Of a stretch of 55,081 nt of DNA, positions 21,740-30,882 are shown in pieces; positions within the stretch are counted from its first letter, which is position 1, and every line of letters begins with the position of its first letter. The notes below the pieces were generated by a model, which did no database searches, had not been told where the DNA came from, and worked only from the letters and a program-made list of their open reading frames with translations. Location of the stretch: assembly GCA_018648225.1 (NCBI GenBank), contig JABGRQ010000029.1:1-55081 (forward strand), given 5' to 3'. This stretch comes from Chloroflexota bacterium (GTDB lineage: Bacteria > Chloroflexota > Anaerolineae > Anaerolineales > UBA11858). Made by a program: the position numbers and the translations under genes.

Positions 21740-23338
21740 TTATTTGTGCAGATCGTACACGAATACAACATGGGGATAGGCAGGGTTATCAACATAACCT
21801 TTGACATCTGTGCGTGCGAGATGTGTATTTCTCATATCGTAGAGGAAAAGCGAGACCGCATCATTGACGAGGATTTCCTGCGCTTCGATAAACATCGCCG
21901 TTGCTTCTTCACGATCAGTGCTCGAAATCGCATCTGCGATGTCGATCAACTCGTCAAACTCGGGATTGTTGTAGTACCCAAGATTGAAGAGCGTTTCCTC
22001 TTCGGAATGATACATACCGTACAGCCAACTAATCGGGGATACGTAGTCGGGCCACCAGTAAATCGCAAAAATGTCTTGTGCGTTTTCGGAACCAGACATG
22101 CCCAAATCCCATTGCGCTTCCCAGGTCATCGGGCGCAGCTCCAGCGTGATGCCCAATTTCGCTAACTCAGCTTTCCATAATTCGCCAGCTTGCTGCTCAT
22201 CGAGGTCGCCCGTTGCGAAAGTGTAGACCAATTCAAAGCCGCCATCGGGATAGCCTGCTTCAGTCAGCAACTCTTTTGCTTTATCCAGATCATAGCTATA
22301 TTGGAAGAGATCGTCGCTGTGTCCCCAAATCCCTGCGGGGATGGGACCGTGCGATTGGGTGCCGCGCTCACCAATGACGCCCTGCATGAATTGGTCGTAG
22401 GGGAAGGCGTAGGAAATCGCCTGGCGCACCAAGGGATCGTTCAAGGGTTCTTTTTGAGTGTTGAAAAGCCCAACCAGGTTTTGGAAAGCAGGATTGGCGT
22501 AGACAACGACGTCATCACGGGCATCTAACGTTGCCAAGTTGTCGGCAGGGACATCGTGGGTGAAGCTCGCAGTGCCCGCTTCGATCATTTGCTGGCGCAC
22601 GACCGGGTCTTCAACGATCTGGAATACGGCGGTTTGATATTGATTATCTGACCACTCCCCCCAATAATTTTCGTTTTGCGCCATCACAATGCGTGAACCA
22701 CGTTCGTAACTTTGAATGGTGTATGGACCTGTGCCAGCACAATTGCCTTCATTGAACCATTCATGCCCTTTTTCAGCATAAGCTTTCGGGCTATATATCC
22801 ATGCTGCGTAACCTGCTGCTGCAATGATGTCCAGCGGAGCGGGCCACATCAGGTTGAACTGCACGGTGTATTCATCCACAACTTCGATGGTCTCAACCGG
22901 TGCCCAGATATAGGATGCGCCTGCTTCGAGAGCAATGGTGTTATCAATGGCAGCTTTTACCGCTTCAGCATTAAAAGGCTCGCCATCCTGGAAGGTGACC
23001 CCTTCTCGCAGTGTAAAGGTCCAGACCATGCTATCGGCATCGCTTTCCCAAGCGGTTGCCAGTTTGGGGCTGAGGGTTTCTTCACTGCCGGGGGTGTTGT
23101 AGAAAGTTAGCGTTTCGTAGCAGTTTGCCATGATGAGCAGATCATCAGAAAAGCTGCTTGCCGGGTTTAGGTCGGGGAAGCCGGTATTGTGGGCGTAGAT
23201 AAAGACGTTGTTTTCAGCGGCAGCCGGTTCTGCTTCCGCTTCCGGGGCGGCAGCTTCGGGGGTGGTATTTGCACCACCACAGGCGGTTAGCGCCAAAGCC
23301 AGCACTAAGATGATGAGGATAGTTTTTCTTTTTTTCAT
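21740..23338 (-). CDS. family 5 extracellular solute-binding lipoprotein for peptides
   Basis: A 532-residue protein. ATG 23338 follows AAGGAGAAG and begins MKKRKTILIILVLALALTAC, a lipoprotein signal with a LTAC lipobox. An Ala/Glu/Pro linker then leads into the SBP_bac_5 fold (LSPKLATAWES, FTLREGVTFQDGEPFNAEAV and NPEFDELIDIADAIS patterns). It would capture peptides or related compounds on the outer face and deliver them to DppBC. As the first transporter gene it follows the ferredoxin-nitroreductase gene. Confidence 0.9.
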   Translation of the reverse strand: MKKRKTILIILVLALALTACGGANTTPEAAAPEAEAEPAAAENNVFIYAHNTGFPDLNPASSFSDDLLIMANCYETLTFYNTPGSEETLSPKLATAWESDADSMVWTFTLREGVTFQDGEPFNAEAVKAAIDNTIALEAGASYIWAPVETIEVVDEYTVQFNLMWPAPLDIIAAAGYAAWIYSPKAYAEKGHEWFNEGNCAGTGPYTIQSYERGSRIVMAQNENYWGEWSDNQYQTAVFQIVEDPVVRQQMIEAGTASFTHDVPADNLATLDARDDVVVYANPAFQNLVGLFNTQKEPLNDPLVRQAISYAFPYDQFMQGVIGERGTQSHGPIPAGIWGHSDDLFQYSYDLDKAKELLTEAGYPDGGFELVYTFATGDLDEQQAGELWKAELAKLGITLELRPMTWEAQWDLGMSGSENAQDIFAIYWWPDYVSPISWLYGMYHSEEETLFNLGYYNNPEFDELIDIADAISSTDREEATAMFIEAQEILVNDAVSLFLYDMRNTHLARTDVKGYVDNPAYPHVVFVYDLHK

Positions 23339-23421
23339 TTTCTTCTCCTTGCTTCTTTTAAAAGACAATTTTTATAAGAACTGTTTTTGTTTTACGAGCG
23401 CGCCTCCTTTGGTCAGTAACC

Positions 23422-24318
23422 TTACTCATCAATCCAGCGAACTTTTGCCTCTTTACGCCCCACCAACCTGCGAAAGCGGATTGCGGGGTAACCCAGCACA
23501 AAGGACATCAAAATGTCGTTATCAGGGGGAATATCAAGGAGTTCTCGAATTTCAGGAGATTCATTCCCGAACTCATAGAGGTTGCCAACATAACAAGAGC
23601 CTAATCCCAGACTTAGGGCGACCAAGATCATTTGGTAGGAGGCGATGGTGGCGTCTTCCGTCGGGCAGGAGGTAATGGTCATGTCAGCGTGGGTGATGAC
23701 CAAAACAGGCGCTTGATAGAAAAAGGGATCCTTGCCTGCTTCATAATCCGAGACCACCCCTTTGTAAAAGGGGATATCCGCTTCTATACGCCGAGCAAAC
23801 CTCGGGTCCAGGTGCGATAGCGCCCCCTCTTCCTCGAAGCGAGCTGCTTTTTCTCGAAAGAGATCAACCCCAAGGGCGGCAAGCCGATCCATCAAATCCC
23901 GATCTGTGATGACAATATGCTCAAGGCTTTGGGCATTGGAGCCGGTCGGCGCATAGCGGGCAGAGTCGATGATTTTTTCGATCAGTTCCCTGCGCACGCT
24001 GCGTTTTTGGTTGTAAAGGCGGATGGAGCGGCGTGATCTCATGAAGCCGATCAAGTGCTCAGGGTTGAGTTTGGTTTCCGGGCTGGGGCGGGTGAATGTT
24101 TCCAAAGGCTCAAGCCCGGTATGCGTGATGGCATCGGAGGGGCAAATTGCCAAGCACTGCCCACAGGAAAAACAGGCTTCGGGATGGACGATATTGGGAA
24201 ATGCTTTTTTTTCTTTTTGCTCGAAAATATCTTCTACACAGGCAAGAACACATAGCCCCTCTTTGTCACAGCGTTCGGGATCGATTTTGATAGTGGGGAT
24301 AAATTCCTGCTTATACAT
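23422..24318 (-). CDS. ferredoxin-nitroreductase fusion protein
   Basis: A 298-residue protein. Residues 1-70 form a two-cluster ferredoxin-like domain. The second Cys set is complete (CFSCGQCLAICP). The first (CDKEGLCVLAC) lacks one of the usual four Cys. Residues about 90-298 are an FMN nitroreductase domain (MRSRRSIRLY, SARYAPTGSNAQ, LGLGSCYVG). Such fusions reduce small organic or nitro-type substrates, taking electrons from ferredoxin. The gene abuts the lrp gene and precedes the peptide transporter, suggesting reduction of an imported compound; the substrate is unknown. Confidence 0.8.
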   Translation of the reverse strand: MYKQEFIPTIKIDPERCDKEGLCVLACVEDIFEQKEKKAFPNIVHPEACFSCGQCLAICPSDAITHTGLEPLETFTRPSPETKLNPEHLIGFMRSRRSIRLYNQKRSVRRELIEKIIDSARYAPTGSNAQSLEHIVITDRDLMDRLAALGVDLFREKAARFEEEGALSHLDPRFARRIEADIPFYKGVVSDYEAGKDPFFYQAPVLVITHADMTITSCPTEDATIASYQMILVALSLGLGSCYVGNLYEFGNESPEIRELLDIPPDNDILMSFVLGYPAIRFRRLVGRKEAKVRWIDE

Positions 24319-24795
24319 TTAGACCTTTGGTAATTTTTCAGGGAAAGCCCAATCGCAGCTTTGTTTGAGGATTTTTGTGAGGACGTAGGTTTTTGTTTTC
24401 GTGACGCCTGGAATGGTGTGCAGCTTGGTGGAAATAAATTCCTGCAAAGCGCCCATGCTGACGGCAACCGTAGATGCCGATATGTCGGTATCGCCGGTCG
24501 TCATGGCGACATAGAAGACTTCATCGAGTTCAGCCATTTTATTGGCAACATGCTCAATTTCGCCCGGCTCAACGTCAATATAAATGTCGGCGCTGATGGG
24601 GAAGCCCAGCCTTTCGGGGACAGCACCAGCGGTAATGGCGATGAATCCTTCTTCAACAAGCCGGTCAATTCTGTTGCGAACCGCTCGTGCGGTGATGTGA
24701 CCCAGGCGGCGAGCAATTTCAGATGCGGGCATTCTGGCATCTTCTCGCAGGCAATCAAAAATTTCTCGGTCGAGGTCGTCTATTCTTGGCTTCAT
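24319..24795 (-). CDS. Lrp/AsnC family transcriptional regulator
   Basis: A 158-residue regulator: an N-terminal HTH (LDREIFDCLREDARMPASEI, then ARAVRNRIDRLVEEGFI) and a C-terminal RAM effector domain (IYIDVEPGEIEHVANKM, then ISTKLHTIPGVTKTKTYVL). Such proteins sense amino acids or related ligands as octamers. It is the first gene of the minus-strand unit with the nitroreductase and peptide transporter and probably controls it. Upstream, TATGAT on the minus strand is a possible -10 box, with no clear -35. Confidence 0.88.
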   Translation of the reverse strand: MKPRIDDLDREIFDCLREDARMPASEIARRLGHITARAVRNRIDRLVEEGFIAITAGAVPERLGFPISADIYIDVEPGEIEHVANKMAELDEVFYVAMTTGDTDISASTVAVSMGALQEFISTKLHTIPGVTKTKTYVLTKILKQSCDWAFPEKLPKV

Positions 24796-25184
24796 GATTT
24801 TTCTCCTTTACATCATACTTGAAAATTTCCGTTATTTTCTTTATTTTATCAAAACTATTCCGTTTCAGAAGCAAAACATTCCTTTTTCGTTGTTTTTAGC
24901 AAAAAAATATGAGTTTTCGTTTTTGACGGATATCAAAAGAAGCTTCTTCGCTGATCTGCCTTTAAAGCAAAAACTCCCCATATCGCATGATGTGAGGAGT
25001 GTGGCATGGTAATTTATCGGAACAGAGCAATAAAATCACCTCTGTATCTAGGGAAAAGTACGCTATACGTTTATTTCATCCTTTATGTTGTGGGTATCAA
25101 TCCGATCGGACGAAATTTATACCCGTATATTTGATTTATACCGCACTGAACTAGTAACTGTGATGTCGTAAAGTGTTGTGGCTA
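24796..25184. other. AT-rich intergenic region between lrp promoter and lut operon end
   Basis: 389 bp with no gene. It holds the lrp upstream region on the left and, at 25109-25129, one copy of a dispersed motif (GACGAAATTTATACCCGTAT) that recurs at 50386 and in part at 50687. The motif lies downstream of the last gene of a minus-strand operon in both places. No convincing terminator with T-run is seen for lutC. Confidence 0.5.
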
Positions 25185-25817
25185 TTATTTCCTCACCATC
25201 CAAACATACAGATCCTTCGGCCCATGCACACCGAGGGCAGTCGTCAGCTCAATGTCCGCTGTGCGGCTGGGGCCGGAGATGAAGACCATGTAGCTATTCC
25301 CCTTCCCTTCAGCAAAAACCTGATGAAGGTCGGGGCGCAGCATGTCGGGGGTAGTGAGGGCGAGATGCACGCGCGGCAACAAAGATGTGGCTCTCGGCAT
25401 TTCGGCAGAGGCGTGCAGGACGATGGTGCCCGTTTCGGGCAGGATGTAGTCCGCTTCGGTGACGCCGAGGTCGCAGTGAGCAAGTTCGGTTTTAGGGGCA
25501 TTTTCGGGGACGAGCTCCACGCCGAGGGAGCGGAGCATCTCTTCGATGCCGAGTTTTCCGATCAGCGGGGTGTGCCAGAGAGTTGCCTTTTTGATTTCTT
25601 GGGTTTCGACCAGTTCTTTTAGTTTGGCAGCAATGTCAGCAGGGTTGACTACTGCGCCTACGCCAGCCAGTTTTTGCAACTCGTCGAAGAAGAGCGAGAG
25701 TTCTGCGTCCACTGTTTGGGGCTGCCGAGGGGTATAGATAGCGGGACGCAAGCCGACAGGAGAGCGATCCGTTCTGCCGAGGGAGCGGCGAATATTTTCG
25801 AGTACGGGATTGGTCAT
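25185..25817 (-). CDS. lutC: LutC-type LUD domain protein, lactate oxidation
   Basis: A 210-residue LUD-domain protein (GVTEADYILPETGTIVLHAS, then PRVHLALTTPDML and FISGPSRTADIELTTALGVHGP). ATG 25817 overlaps the lutB stop as ATGA, so the far upstream in-frame start is rejected. LutA, LutB and LutC form a membrane-peripheral complex that oxidises L-lactate to pyruvate. It is the last gene of the rhamnose operon. Confidence 0.88.
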   Translation of the reverse strand: MTNPVLENIRRSLGRTDRSPVGLRPAIYTPRQPQTVDAELSLFFDELQKLAGVGAVVNPADIAAKLKELVETQEIKKATLWHTPLIGKLGIEEMLRSLGVELVPENAPKTELAHCDLGVTEADYILPETGTIVLHASAEMPRATSLLPRVHLALTTPDMLRPDLHQVFAEGKGNSYMVFISGPSRTADIELTTALGVHGPKDLYVWMVRK

Positions 25818-27217
25818 TTTGCGCCATCCTTTCGGGATTTCCACCATCCCCTGAATTTTGCAGAGAAGGCAGGCAGCGGGCGGATTTTTGTCCAACGAGT
25901 GAGGGGATAGGGTTGGATAATGGATGTGACCGTTAGCAGGATTTTTGACCCCAAACGATAGAGCCACGCTTGAGAAAGGGCAAAGGATGTGACCCCAGCG
26001 GCTGCCCGTATGGAGGCTGGCATACTCGGCTCGGCGAACTCGTCGCCTTCTGCAACTCGGCGGCGCAGATGACGCAGAATGTCGGGAATGGGGATTTTGA
26101 CGGGGCAGACATCGCCGCAAGCGCCGCAGAGCGTGGATGCGAAGGGCAGCTCACGGGCGGCTTGGGTATCGAGAATTTGGGGCGTGTAAATGGCGCCGAT
26201 GGGACCCGAAATAAACCAGCCATAGGCAAAGCCGCCGACATTTTGGTAAACGGGGCAGTTGTTGGCGCAGGCGCTGCAACGGATGCACTTGAGTACATCC
26301 CGTCCAACGGGGTCTTTGAGAATTTTGGAACGTCCGTTGTCGATGATGACGATGTGGAACTCTTTGGGGCCACCTTCGTCATCGCTGCGGCGGGGACCTG
26401 TGATGAATTGGGTGTAGGTGGACATTTTCTGCCCTGTGGCAGAGCGGGCGAGTAGCTTCAGGAAGATGGTGAGCGATTCCCAATCGGGGATGATCTTGTC
26501 GAAGCCAACGATGGCGACCTGTAATTCGGGCATGGTCGAGACCATGCGTCCGTTGCCCTCGTTGGTGACCATGACGAGCGTGCCTGTTTCAGCGATCAGG
26601 AAATTGCCGCCAGAGATGCCCATATCTGCTTTCAGAAATTCGGCACGCAGAGTCTCACGAGCAATGCGGGTCAGTTGTTGCGGGTCGGGCGGGGCATCCA
26701 CACCGAGCTTTTCGGTGAAAATATCAGCGATCTCTTCCTTTTTGAGATGGACGGCGGGGGCAAGAATATGGGAGGGTCCCGTACCTGCGAGTTGGATGAT
26801 GTATTCGCCGAGGTCGGTCTCGATGGCTTGGATGCCCGCTTTTGCGAGGGCGTCGTTCAAGCCGATCTCTTCGGTCGCCATTGACTTGGATTTGACAGCG
26901 GTTTTGACGCCGTGTTCTTTGGCGATGTCGGTGACAATTTGGCAGGCGTCTTTGTCGGTGGCGGCGAAATGGATTTGTCCACCTGCGGCGGTGAAGTTTT
27001 GCTCGAATTTCGTCAGGTAGGCATCCATGTGCTGGATGGTGTGCGCACGAATATCGGATGCGATCTGGCGCAGTTCTTCCCATTCGGGGAGTTCGGCAAC
27101 ACGGGCGGCGCGTCCGCCTGCGAGGCGAGCGGTGGCGAGTTGGACAGCGGCAGGGATGCTCGGCGGGACGTTTTCGGTGTAGCCTGCGAAATCAACGTAA
27201 ACTGGACGTCCGCTCAT
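25814..27217 (-). CDS. lutB: LutB-type iron-sulfur LUD protein, lactate oxidation
   Basis: A 467-residue protein with an N-terminal LUD domain (DAYLTKFEQNF, GISGGNFLIAETGTLVMVTNE, here cited by its start) followed by two cluster motifs, CIRCSACANNCP at about residue 305 and LCGACGDVCP at about 355. This is the LutB/LldF layout. It overlaps lutA by ATGA. Together with LutA and LutC it passes electrons from lactate to the respiratory chain or another acceptor. Confidence 0.9.
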   Translation of the reverse strand: MSGRPVYVDFAGYTENVPPSIPAAVQLATARLAGGRAARVAELPEWEELRQIASDIRAHTIQHMDAYLTKFEQNFTAAGGQIHFAATDKDACQIVTDIAKEHGVKTAVKSKSMATEEIGLNDALAKAGIQAIETDLGEYIIQLAGTGPSHILAPAVHLKKEEIADIFTEKLGVDAPPDPQQLTRIARETLRAEFLKADMGISGGNFLIAETGTLVMVTNEGNGRMVSTMPELQVAIVGFDKIIPDWESLTIFLKLLARSATGQKMSTYTQFITGPRRSDDEGGPKEFHIVIIDNGRSKILKDPVGRDVLKCIRCSACANNCPVYQNVGGFAYGWFISGPIGAIYTPQILDTQAARELPFASTLCGACGDVCPVKIPIPDILRHLRRRVAEGDEFAEPSMPASIRAAAGVTSFALSQAWLYRLGSKILLTVTSIIQPYPLTRWTKIRPLPAFSAKFRGWWKSRKDGAK

Positions 27218-27951
27218 GCTGCACCTTCTTTCGTTGCCAGCAGGTCAATAATGTGCATGGCACGGATCGGGGACTCAGATTTGCGCAAGCCGCCAGCGAT
27301 ATTCATCAGGCAGCCTGGTTCGGTCGTGATGACCGTTTCCGCGCCACTGGCGATGATATTTTTGACCTTGTTGCCGACCATTGAGCCACTCACTTCAGGA
27401 TAGGTGACAGAGAAAGCGCCGCCAAATCCGCAGCAAGTTTCTTCTTCGTGAAGTTGGACAAACTCCAACCCTTGCACGGCATTGATAAGAGTCTTGGCTT
27501 CGGTTTTCAAACCCATCTCACGCAGATAATGACAGGAAGCGTGATAAGTGACTTTGTGCGGATACACAGCACCCAAATCAGTCTCCTTGAGCACGTTGAC
27601 GACATATTCCGTGAACTCGTAGATGCGAGATGTGATATCGAGCGCCTGTTCGTGTTCAGGTGTGCCTTCGGGGAAGAGTTCGAGATAGTGATGCTTGACC
27701 ATCCCGACGCAGGAGCCAGAGGGTCCCACGATGGGCGCATCGCTTTGTCCGAAGGAGCGCAGAAAGTTACGAGCAACGGCACGGGTTTTGTCTTCAAAGC
27801 CGTTGTTGAAAAGCGGCTGCCCGCAGCAGGTTTGCTCGGGCGGGAAGACCAACTCCACGCCGAGGCGCTCCAGCAGTTCGGTCATATTCTGGAGGGTCTT
27901 GGTGTAGAACTGATCTGCAAGGCAGGTGATGAATAGTTGGGCTTTTGGCAT
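27214..27951 (-). CDS. lutA: LutA-type CCG-domain protein, lactate oxidation
   Basis: A 245-residue protein with two cysteine-rich CCG domains: EQTCCGQPLFN at about residues 39-49 with GPSGSCVGM, and ASCHYLREMG with EETCCGFGG near residue 176. This matches LutA/LldE and heterodisulfide-reductase D-type cluster sites. It is the first of the lut genes, 219 bp after the aldolase, separated by an inverted-repeat element. Confidence 0.9.
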   Translation of the reverse strand: MPKAQLFITCLADQFYTKTLQNMTELLERLGVELVFPPEQTCCGQPLFNNGFEDKTRAVARNFLRSFGQSDAPIVGPSGSCVGMVKHHYLELFPEGTPEHEQALDITSRIYEFTEYVVNVLKETDLGAVYPHKVTYHASCHYLREMGLKTEAKTLINAVQGLEFVQLHEEETCCGFGGAFSVTYPEVSGSMVGNKVKNIIASGAETVITTEPGCLMNIAGGLRKSESPIRAMHIIDLLATKEGAA

Positions 27952-28016
27952 AGGGAGACCTTAGAGAGGAGAGAATAGAGAGTGGTAAGTTTGTTTTGCA
28001 AAATTATTATAGCGGA

Positions 28017-28137
28017 GGTTGAGTAACGAAAGCACAGTTTTACCGTGCTGTAGTGTATCGAAACCAGAGCGAGTTTTATGAAACAGACCCGCTTGGTTTC
28101 GATACGCCTGACGATAAGACTGTCAGGCTACTCAACC
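28017..28137. repeat. inverted-repeat element, copy 1 (GGTTGAGTA ... TACTCAACC)
   Basis: Ends GGTTGAGTA and TACTCAACC flank an inner inverted pair, TATCGAAACC and GGTTTCGATA. The flanks ATAGCG and CGCTAT extend the symmetry. About 121 bp, no ORF, lying between lutA and the aldolase gene. The same element occurs at 32854-33028 and 39385-39491. This fits a miniature inverted-repeat (MITE or REP-like) family. Confidence 0.75.
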
Positions 28138-28170
28138 AGCGCTATCCAGTTGATGTCAATTTCGTAATGC

Positions 28171-28782
28171 TTAGAACGTCTTATACCCTTCCGTCATACC
28201 ACGATACTCAATGAAGGGTTCATTGATGAGCTTGGCGGCAAGTTCCATTTGGGCGGATTCTTCGAGGGTTGAAGACCAGTGAAAGGCTTCTTCCAATGTC
28301 GAGCCGATGGCGAAGCTACCGTGTCCACGCAGCATGATAATCTTGTAATCTTTCAATGCGCCAGCGACGGTATTTGCCATTTGGGGCGAACCCGAGGCAA
28401 ATTCTTCGGTCACGACGGGAATCTTTTTCAGCAGATAGGATGCTTCGTTATCAATCGGCACAAGTGCATCACGAGAGAAGGAAAAAGCAACCGCCGTGCG
28501 GGGGTGGCAGTGACAGACCGCCAGCGCAGGCGTCTGTTGATAGATCGCACGATGGACGATCAGCTCAGTCGAAGCAAGCACCACGCCACTGTCATTTTTG
28601 TCGAGACGGGTTTCGATCAGGTCATGCGGTTTGAGTCTGCCTAGTTGGGCACCACGTCGTTTGATGATGATGCGGTCGCCGAGTCGGATGCTGAGATTGC
28701 CGCCGTGCGAGCTGATCATTTGGGCGCTATACAAGTCTTCGCCGATCTCGCGAAACATTTCGTAAATTCGTTCGTCAACCAT
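28171..28782 (-). CDS. class II aldolase family protein (fuculose-phosphate aldolase type)
   Basis: A 203-residue class II aldolase/adducin-head protein. Zinc ligands are seen in CHCHPRT (about residues 89-95) and RGHGS (about 152-156), with the acidic residue in STELIVHRAIY. The size fits L-fuculose-1-phosphate or related aldolases, which release L-lactaldehyde or glycolaldehyde plus DHAP. A dedicated RhaD is present in the same operon, so this enzyme may act on a second deoxy-sugar phosphate, such as from fucose. AOR lies immediately upstream. Confidence 0.75.
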   Translation of the reverse strand: MVDERIYEMFREIGEDLYSAQMISSHGGNLSIRLGDRIIIKRRGAQLGRLKPHDLIETRLDKNDSGVVLASTELIVHRAIYQQTPALAVCHCHPRTAVAFSFSRDALVPIDNEASYLLKKIPVVTEEFASGSPQMANTVAGALKDYKIIMLRGHGSFAIGSTLEEAFHWSSTLEESAQMELAAKLINEPFIEYRGMTEGYKTF

Positions 28783-28811
28783 AATATTCTCCAGTTTATC
28801 CAGTTGTCCAG

Positions 28812-30605
28812 TTAGGCGGTTGCGGCAACCAGATCAGCCAAGCCAAGTTCTTCGAGTTTTGCCTGTGCCGGGACACCATTCTCGTCCCAGCCACGGCTGC
28901 GATAGTATTCTGCCAGCATCGGTTCGAGTTTGACGACCCAGCCCGCAGACGGACCTTCGGTCGGGGCGTCTTCGAGTAGGCGCGGCGGCAGGGTGTCATC
29001 GGCTGCGGTGAAGCCTTCACGCAGGTTGTACATGCGCTCCAGATTCCAGATGCGCTCACCAACCCGATGCAGGTCGCCCGTATCATACTGGATGCCTGTT
29101 ACGGCACTCAAGACACGAGCAAAATACTCATCTGCGACACCCATATTGGTGAACTTACACACTACCAGTGCGTCGATCGCTGCCGAGCCATTTTGGTGCA
29201 AGATCACAAAACTGGACTTTCCCTGAACCTGGAAGCGGTCGATCATTTTCGGCAAGCCGAGCACTTCGGGACCGACCATGTTGCCACGCATGTGACAGCC
29301 GCCACGGTTGGACGTGGCGTAGAGCAAACCCTGTCCCTGCATACCGCGCGGATCGTAGGCGGGCATTTCCATCCCTTTGGCGGACATCGAAAGTTCGGGA
29401 TGACCGTATTTCTTCGCTAAACGGAGGCTGCCATCGGCGAGATCGGAGCCGACCCCTTCTCGGACTGCCATCGCTTCTAACGTGGAAGCAAGTTGGTCGG
29501 CACGTCCGAAGCGGAGTTCTGAATCCATATAGCCTTTTTCGCTCAATTCCATCGCACAGGCGATTGTCGAGCCAGCGGAGATGGTATCCAATCCCAGATC
29601 GTTGCAAATGGCGTTCGCTTCAATGATGGCGGGCAGATCGTCGATGCCGCACTGCGCACCGAACGCCCAGGTAGACTCGAACTCAGGCCCCTCGCCCTCG
29701 ACCTTTTCGGTTTGGCTGATGCGGGTGCAGCCGATGGGGCAGGCCCAGCAAGCCTGATTTTTGACGAGATATTTCTCGGTGAGGGCTTCGCCAGAAATGG
29801 CTTCGGCGCCTTCAAACTGGGTCTGCTGGTGGTTGCGAGTGGGCAGGGCGCCGATGTTGTTCATGATATTCATCAGCACAACGGTGCCAAACTCAGGCAG
29901 CGCCTGACTGGTGAGCGGGCTGGCTGCCAGCAGCTTGCGGGTTTCGTAGAGTAGAAATTTGAAGCGATCCTTGTTCTCGATCTCCGTGCGTTTTTTGCCC
30001 TCCACGACAATCGCCTTCAAGTTCTTGCTGCCCATCACAGCGCCAGGACCGCCACGCGCCAGCGCACGTTCACGGTCGTTCATGATCGCCGCCACACGGC
30101 TCAAGTTCTCTCCCGCAGGACCAATGCAAAGCACGTTGCGTTTGTTATTATCCTGTCCGAGTTTTTCGGTCAGGTCAAAAACCCGCATGCCCCACAGATT
30201 ACTTGCATCGTGGAAAGTAATTTCTTCATTTTTAATTTCAATCCAAATCGGCTGCTCAGCTTTGCCACGCACAATCATCACATCGTAGCCTGCCTTTTTG
30301 AACTGCATCCCCCACCAGCCGCCAGAGTTGGCGTCCAGCACGGTGCCCGTCAGCGGGCTTTTGGTGGTCACCGAAAAACGGTTGCTGGTCTGGTAGCCCG
30401 TGCCCGTCAGGGGCCCGTTCGTAAAAACGAGTACGTTTTCGGGGTCTAGCGGGTCAACATCGGGACCGACCAAGTCCCAAAGCAGGCGCACGCCCAAGCC
30501 ACGCCCACCAATAAACTGGCGAGCCATTTCCATATCCAGCGGATAGGTTTCGTACGTTTGTGCCGAAAGGTCAATATCCAGCACTTTATTATTCCAACCG
30601 TTCAT
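28812..30605 (-). CDS. aor: aldehyde:ferredoxin oxidoreductase (tungsten-type)
   Basis: About 597 residues. ATG 30605 is chosen because AGGAG lies 5 nt before it. The N-terminal AOR domain is clear (FIGGRGLGVRLLWDL, TNGPLTGTGYQTSNRFSV, SPLTGTVLDANSGGWWG). The cluster motif CWACPIGC is at about residues 284-291, with a later Cys in LVVCKFTNMG. The family oxidises aldehydes to acids with a tungsten-pterin cofactor and ferredoxin. In this operon the obvious substrate is L-lactaldehyde from RhaD, giving L-lactate for LutABC; this is inference from context. A MoaD-like protein gene directly precedes it. Confidence 0.88.
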   Translation of the reverse strand: MNGWNNKVLDIDLSAQTYETYPLDMEMARQFIGGRGLGVRLLWDLVGPDVDPLDPENVLVFTNGPLTGTGYQTSNRFSVTTKSPLTGTVLDANSGGWWGMQFKKAGYDVMIVRGKAEQPIWIEIKNEEITFHDASNLWGMRVFDLTEKLGQDNNKRNVLCIGPAGENLSRVAAIMNDRERALARGGPGAVMGSKNLKAIVVEGKKRTEIENKDRFKFLLYETRKLLAASPLTSQALPEFGTVVLMNIMNNIGALPTRNHQQTQFEGAEAISGEALTEKYLVKNQACWACPIGCTRISQTEKVEGEGPEFESTWAFGAQCGIDDLPAIIEANAICNDLGLDTISAGSTIACAMELSEKGYMDSELRFGRADQLASTLEAMAVREGVGSDLADGSLRLAKKYGHPELSMSAKGMEMPAYDPRGMQGQGLLYATSNRGGCHMRGNMVGPEVLGLPKMIDRFQVQGKSSFVILHQNGSAAIDALVVCKFTNMGVADEYFARVLSAVTGIQYDTGDLHRVGERIWNLERMYNLREGFTAADDTLPPRLLEDAPTEGPSAGWVVKLEPMLAEYYRSRGWDENGVPAQAKLEELGLADLVAATA

Positions 30606-30618
30606 AAAATTCTCCTCG

Positions 30619-30876
30619 TTATCCACCAGCGATGGGTGGAAAGATTGCGATTACATCATCTTCCTGGATGTCCACTTCCAAACCTGTAGCAGCATGTCCA
30701 TTGATGTTGATAACAAAATGCGGACGGATCTGCCCGTCTTGGACAATAACGCCCTCCAAAGCTGGAATCTGCTCGACAAGCGCCGAAACGCTCGTGCGGA
30801 GGCTTGCTCCCGTTATGGACACTTCGGTTTGTCCCGCTTTTTTGCGCAAGCCAGCGTAGAGTTTGATCGTAGGCAT
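30619..30876 (-). CDS. moaD: MoaD/ThiS-family sulfur-carrier protein
   Basis: An 85-residue beta-grasp protein ending in PPIAGG, the Gly-Gly tail that is thiocarboxylated. MoaD supplies sulfur for molybdopterin, needed for the tungsten-pterin cofactor. It lies 13 nt upstream of the AOR start, a common pairing in anaerobes, so it is probably dedicated to AOR maturation. Confidence 0.85.
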   Translation of the reverse strand: MPTIKLYAGLRKKAGQTEVSITGASLRTSVSALVEQIPALEGVIVQDGQIRPHFVININGHAATGLEVDIQEDDVIAIFPPIAGG

Positions 30877-30882
30877 AATTTC

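Noticed and set aside
25818-26120. N-terminal extension of lutC to 26120
   Set aside because: Lies fully inside lutB in another frame; the ATGA overlap at 25814-25817 gives the natural start.
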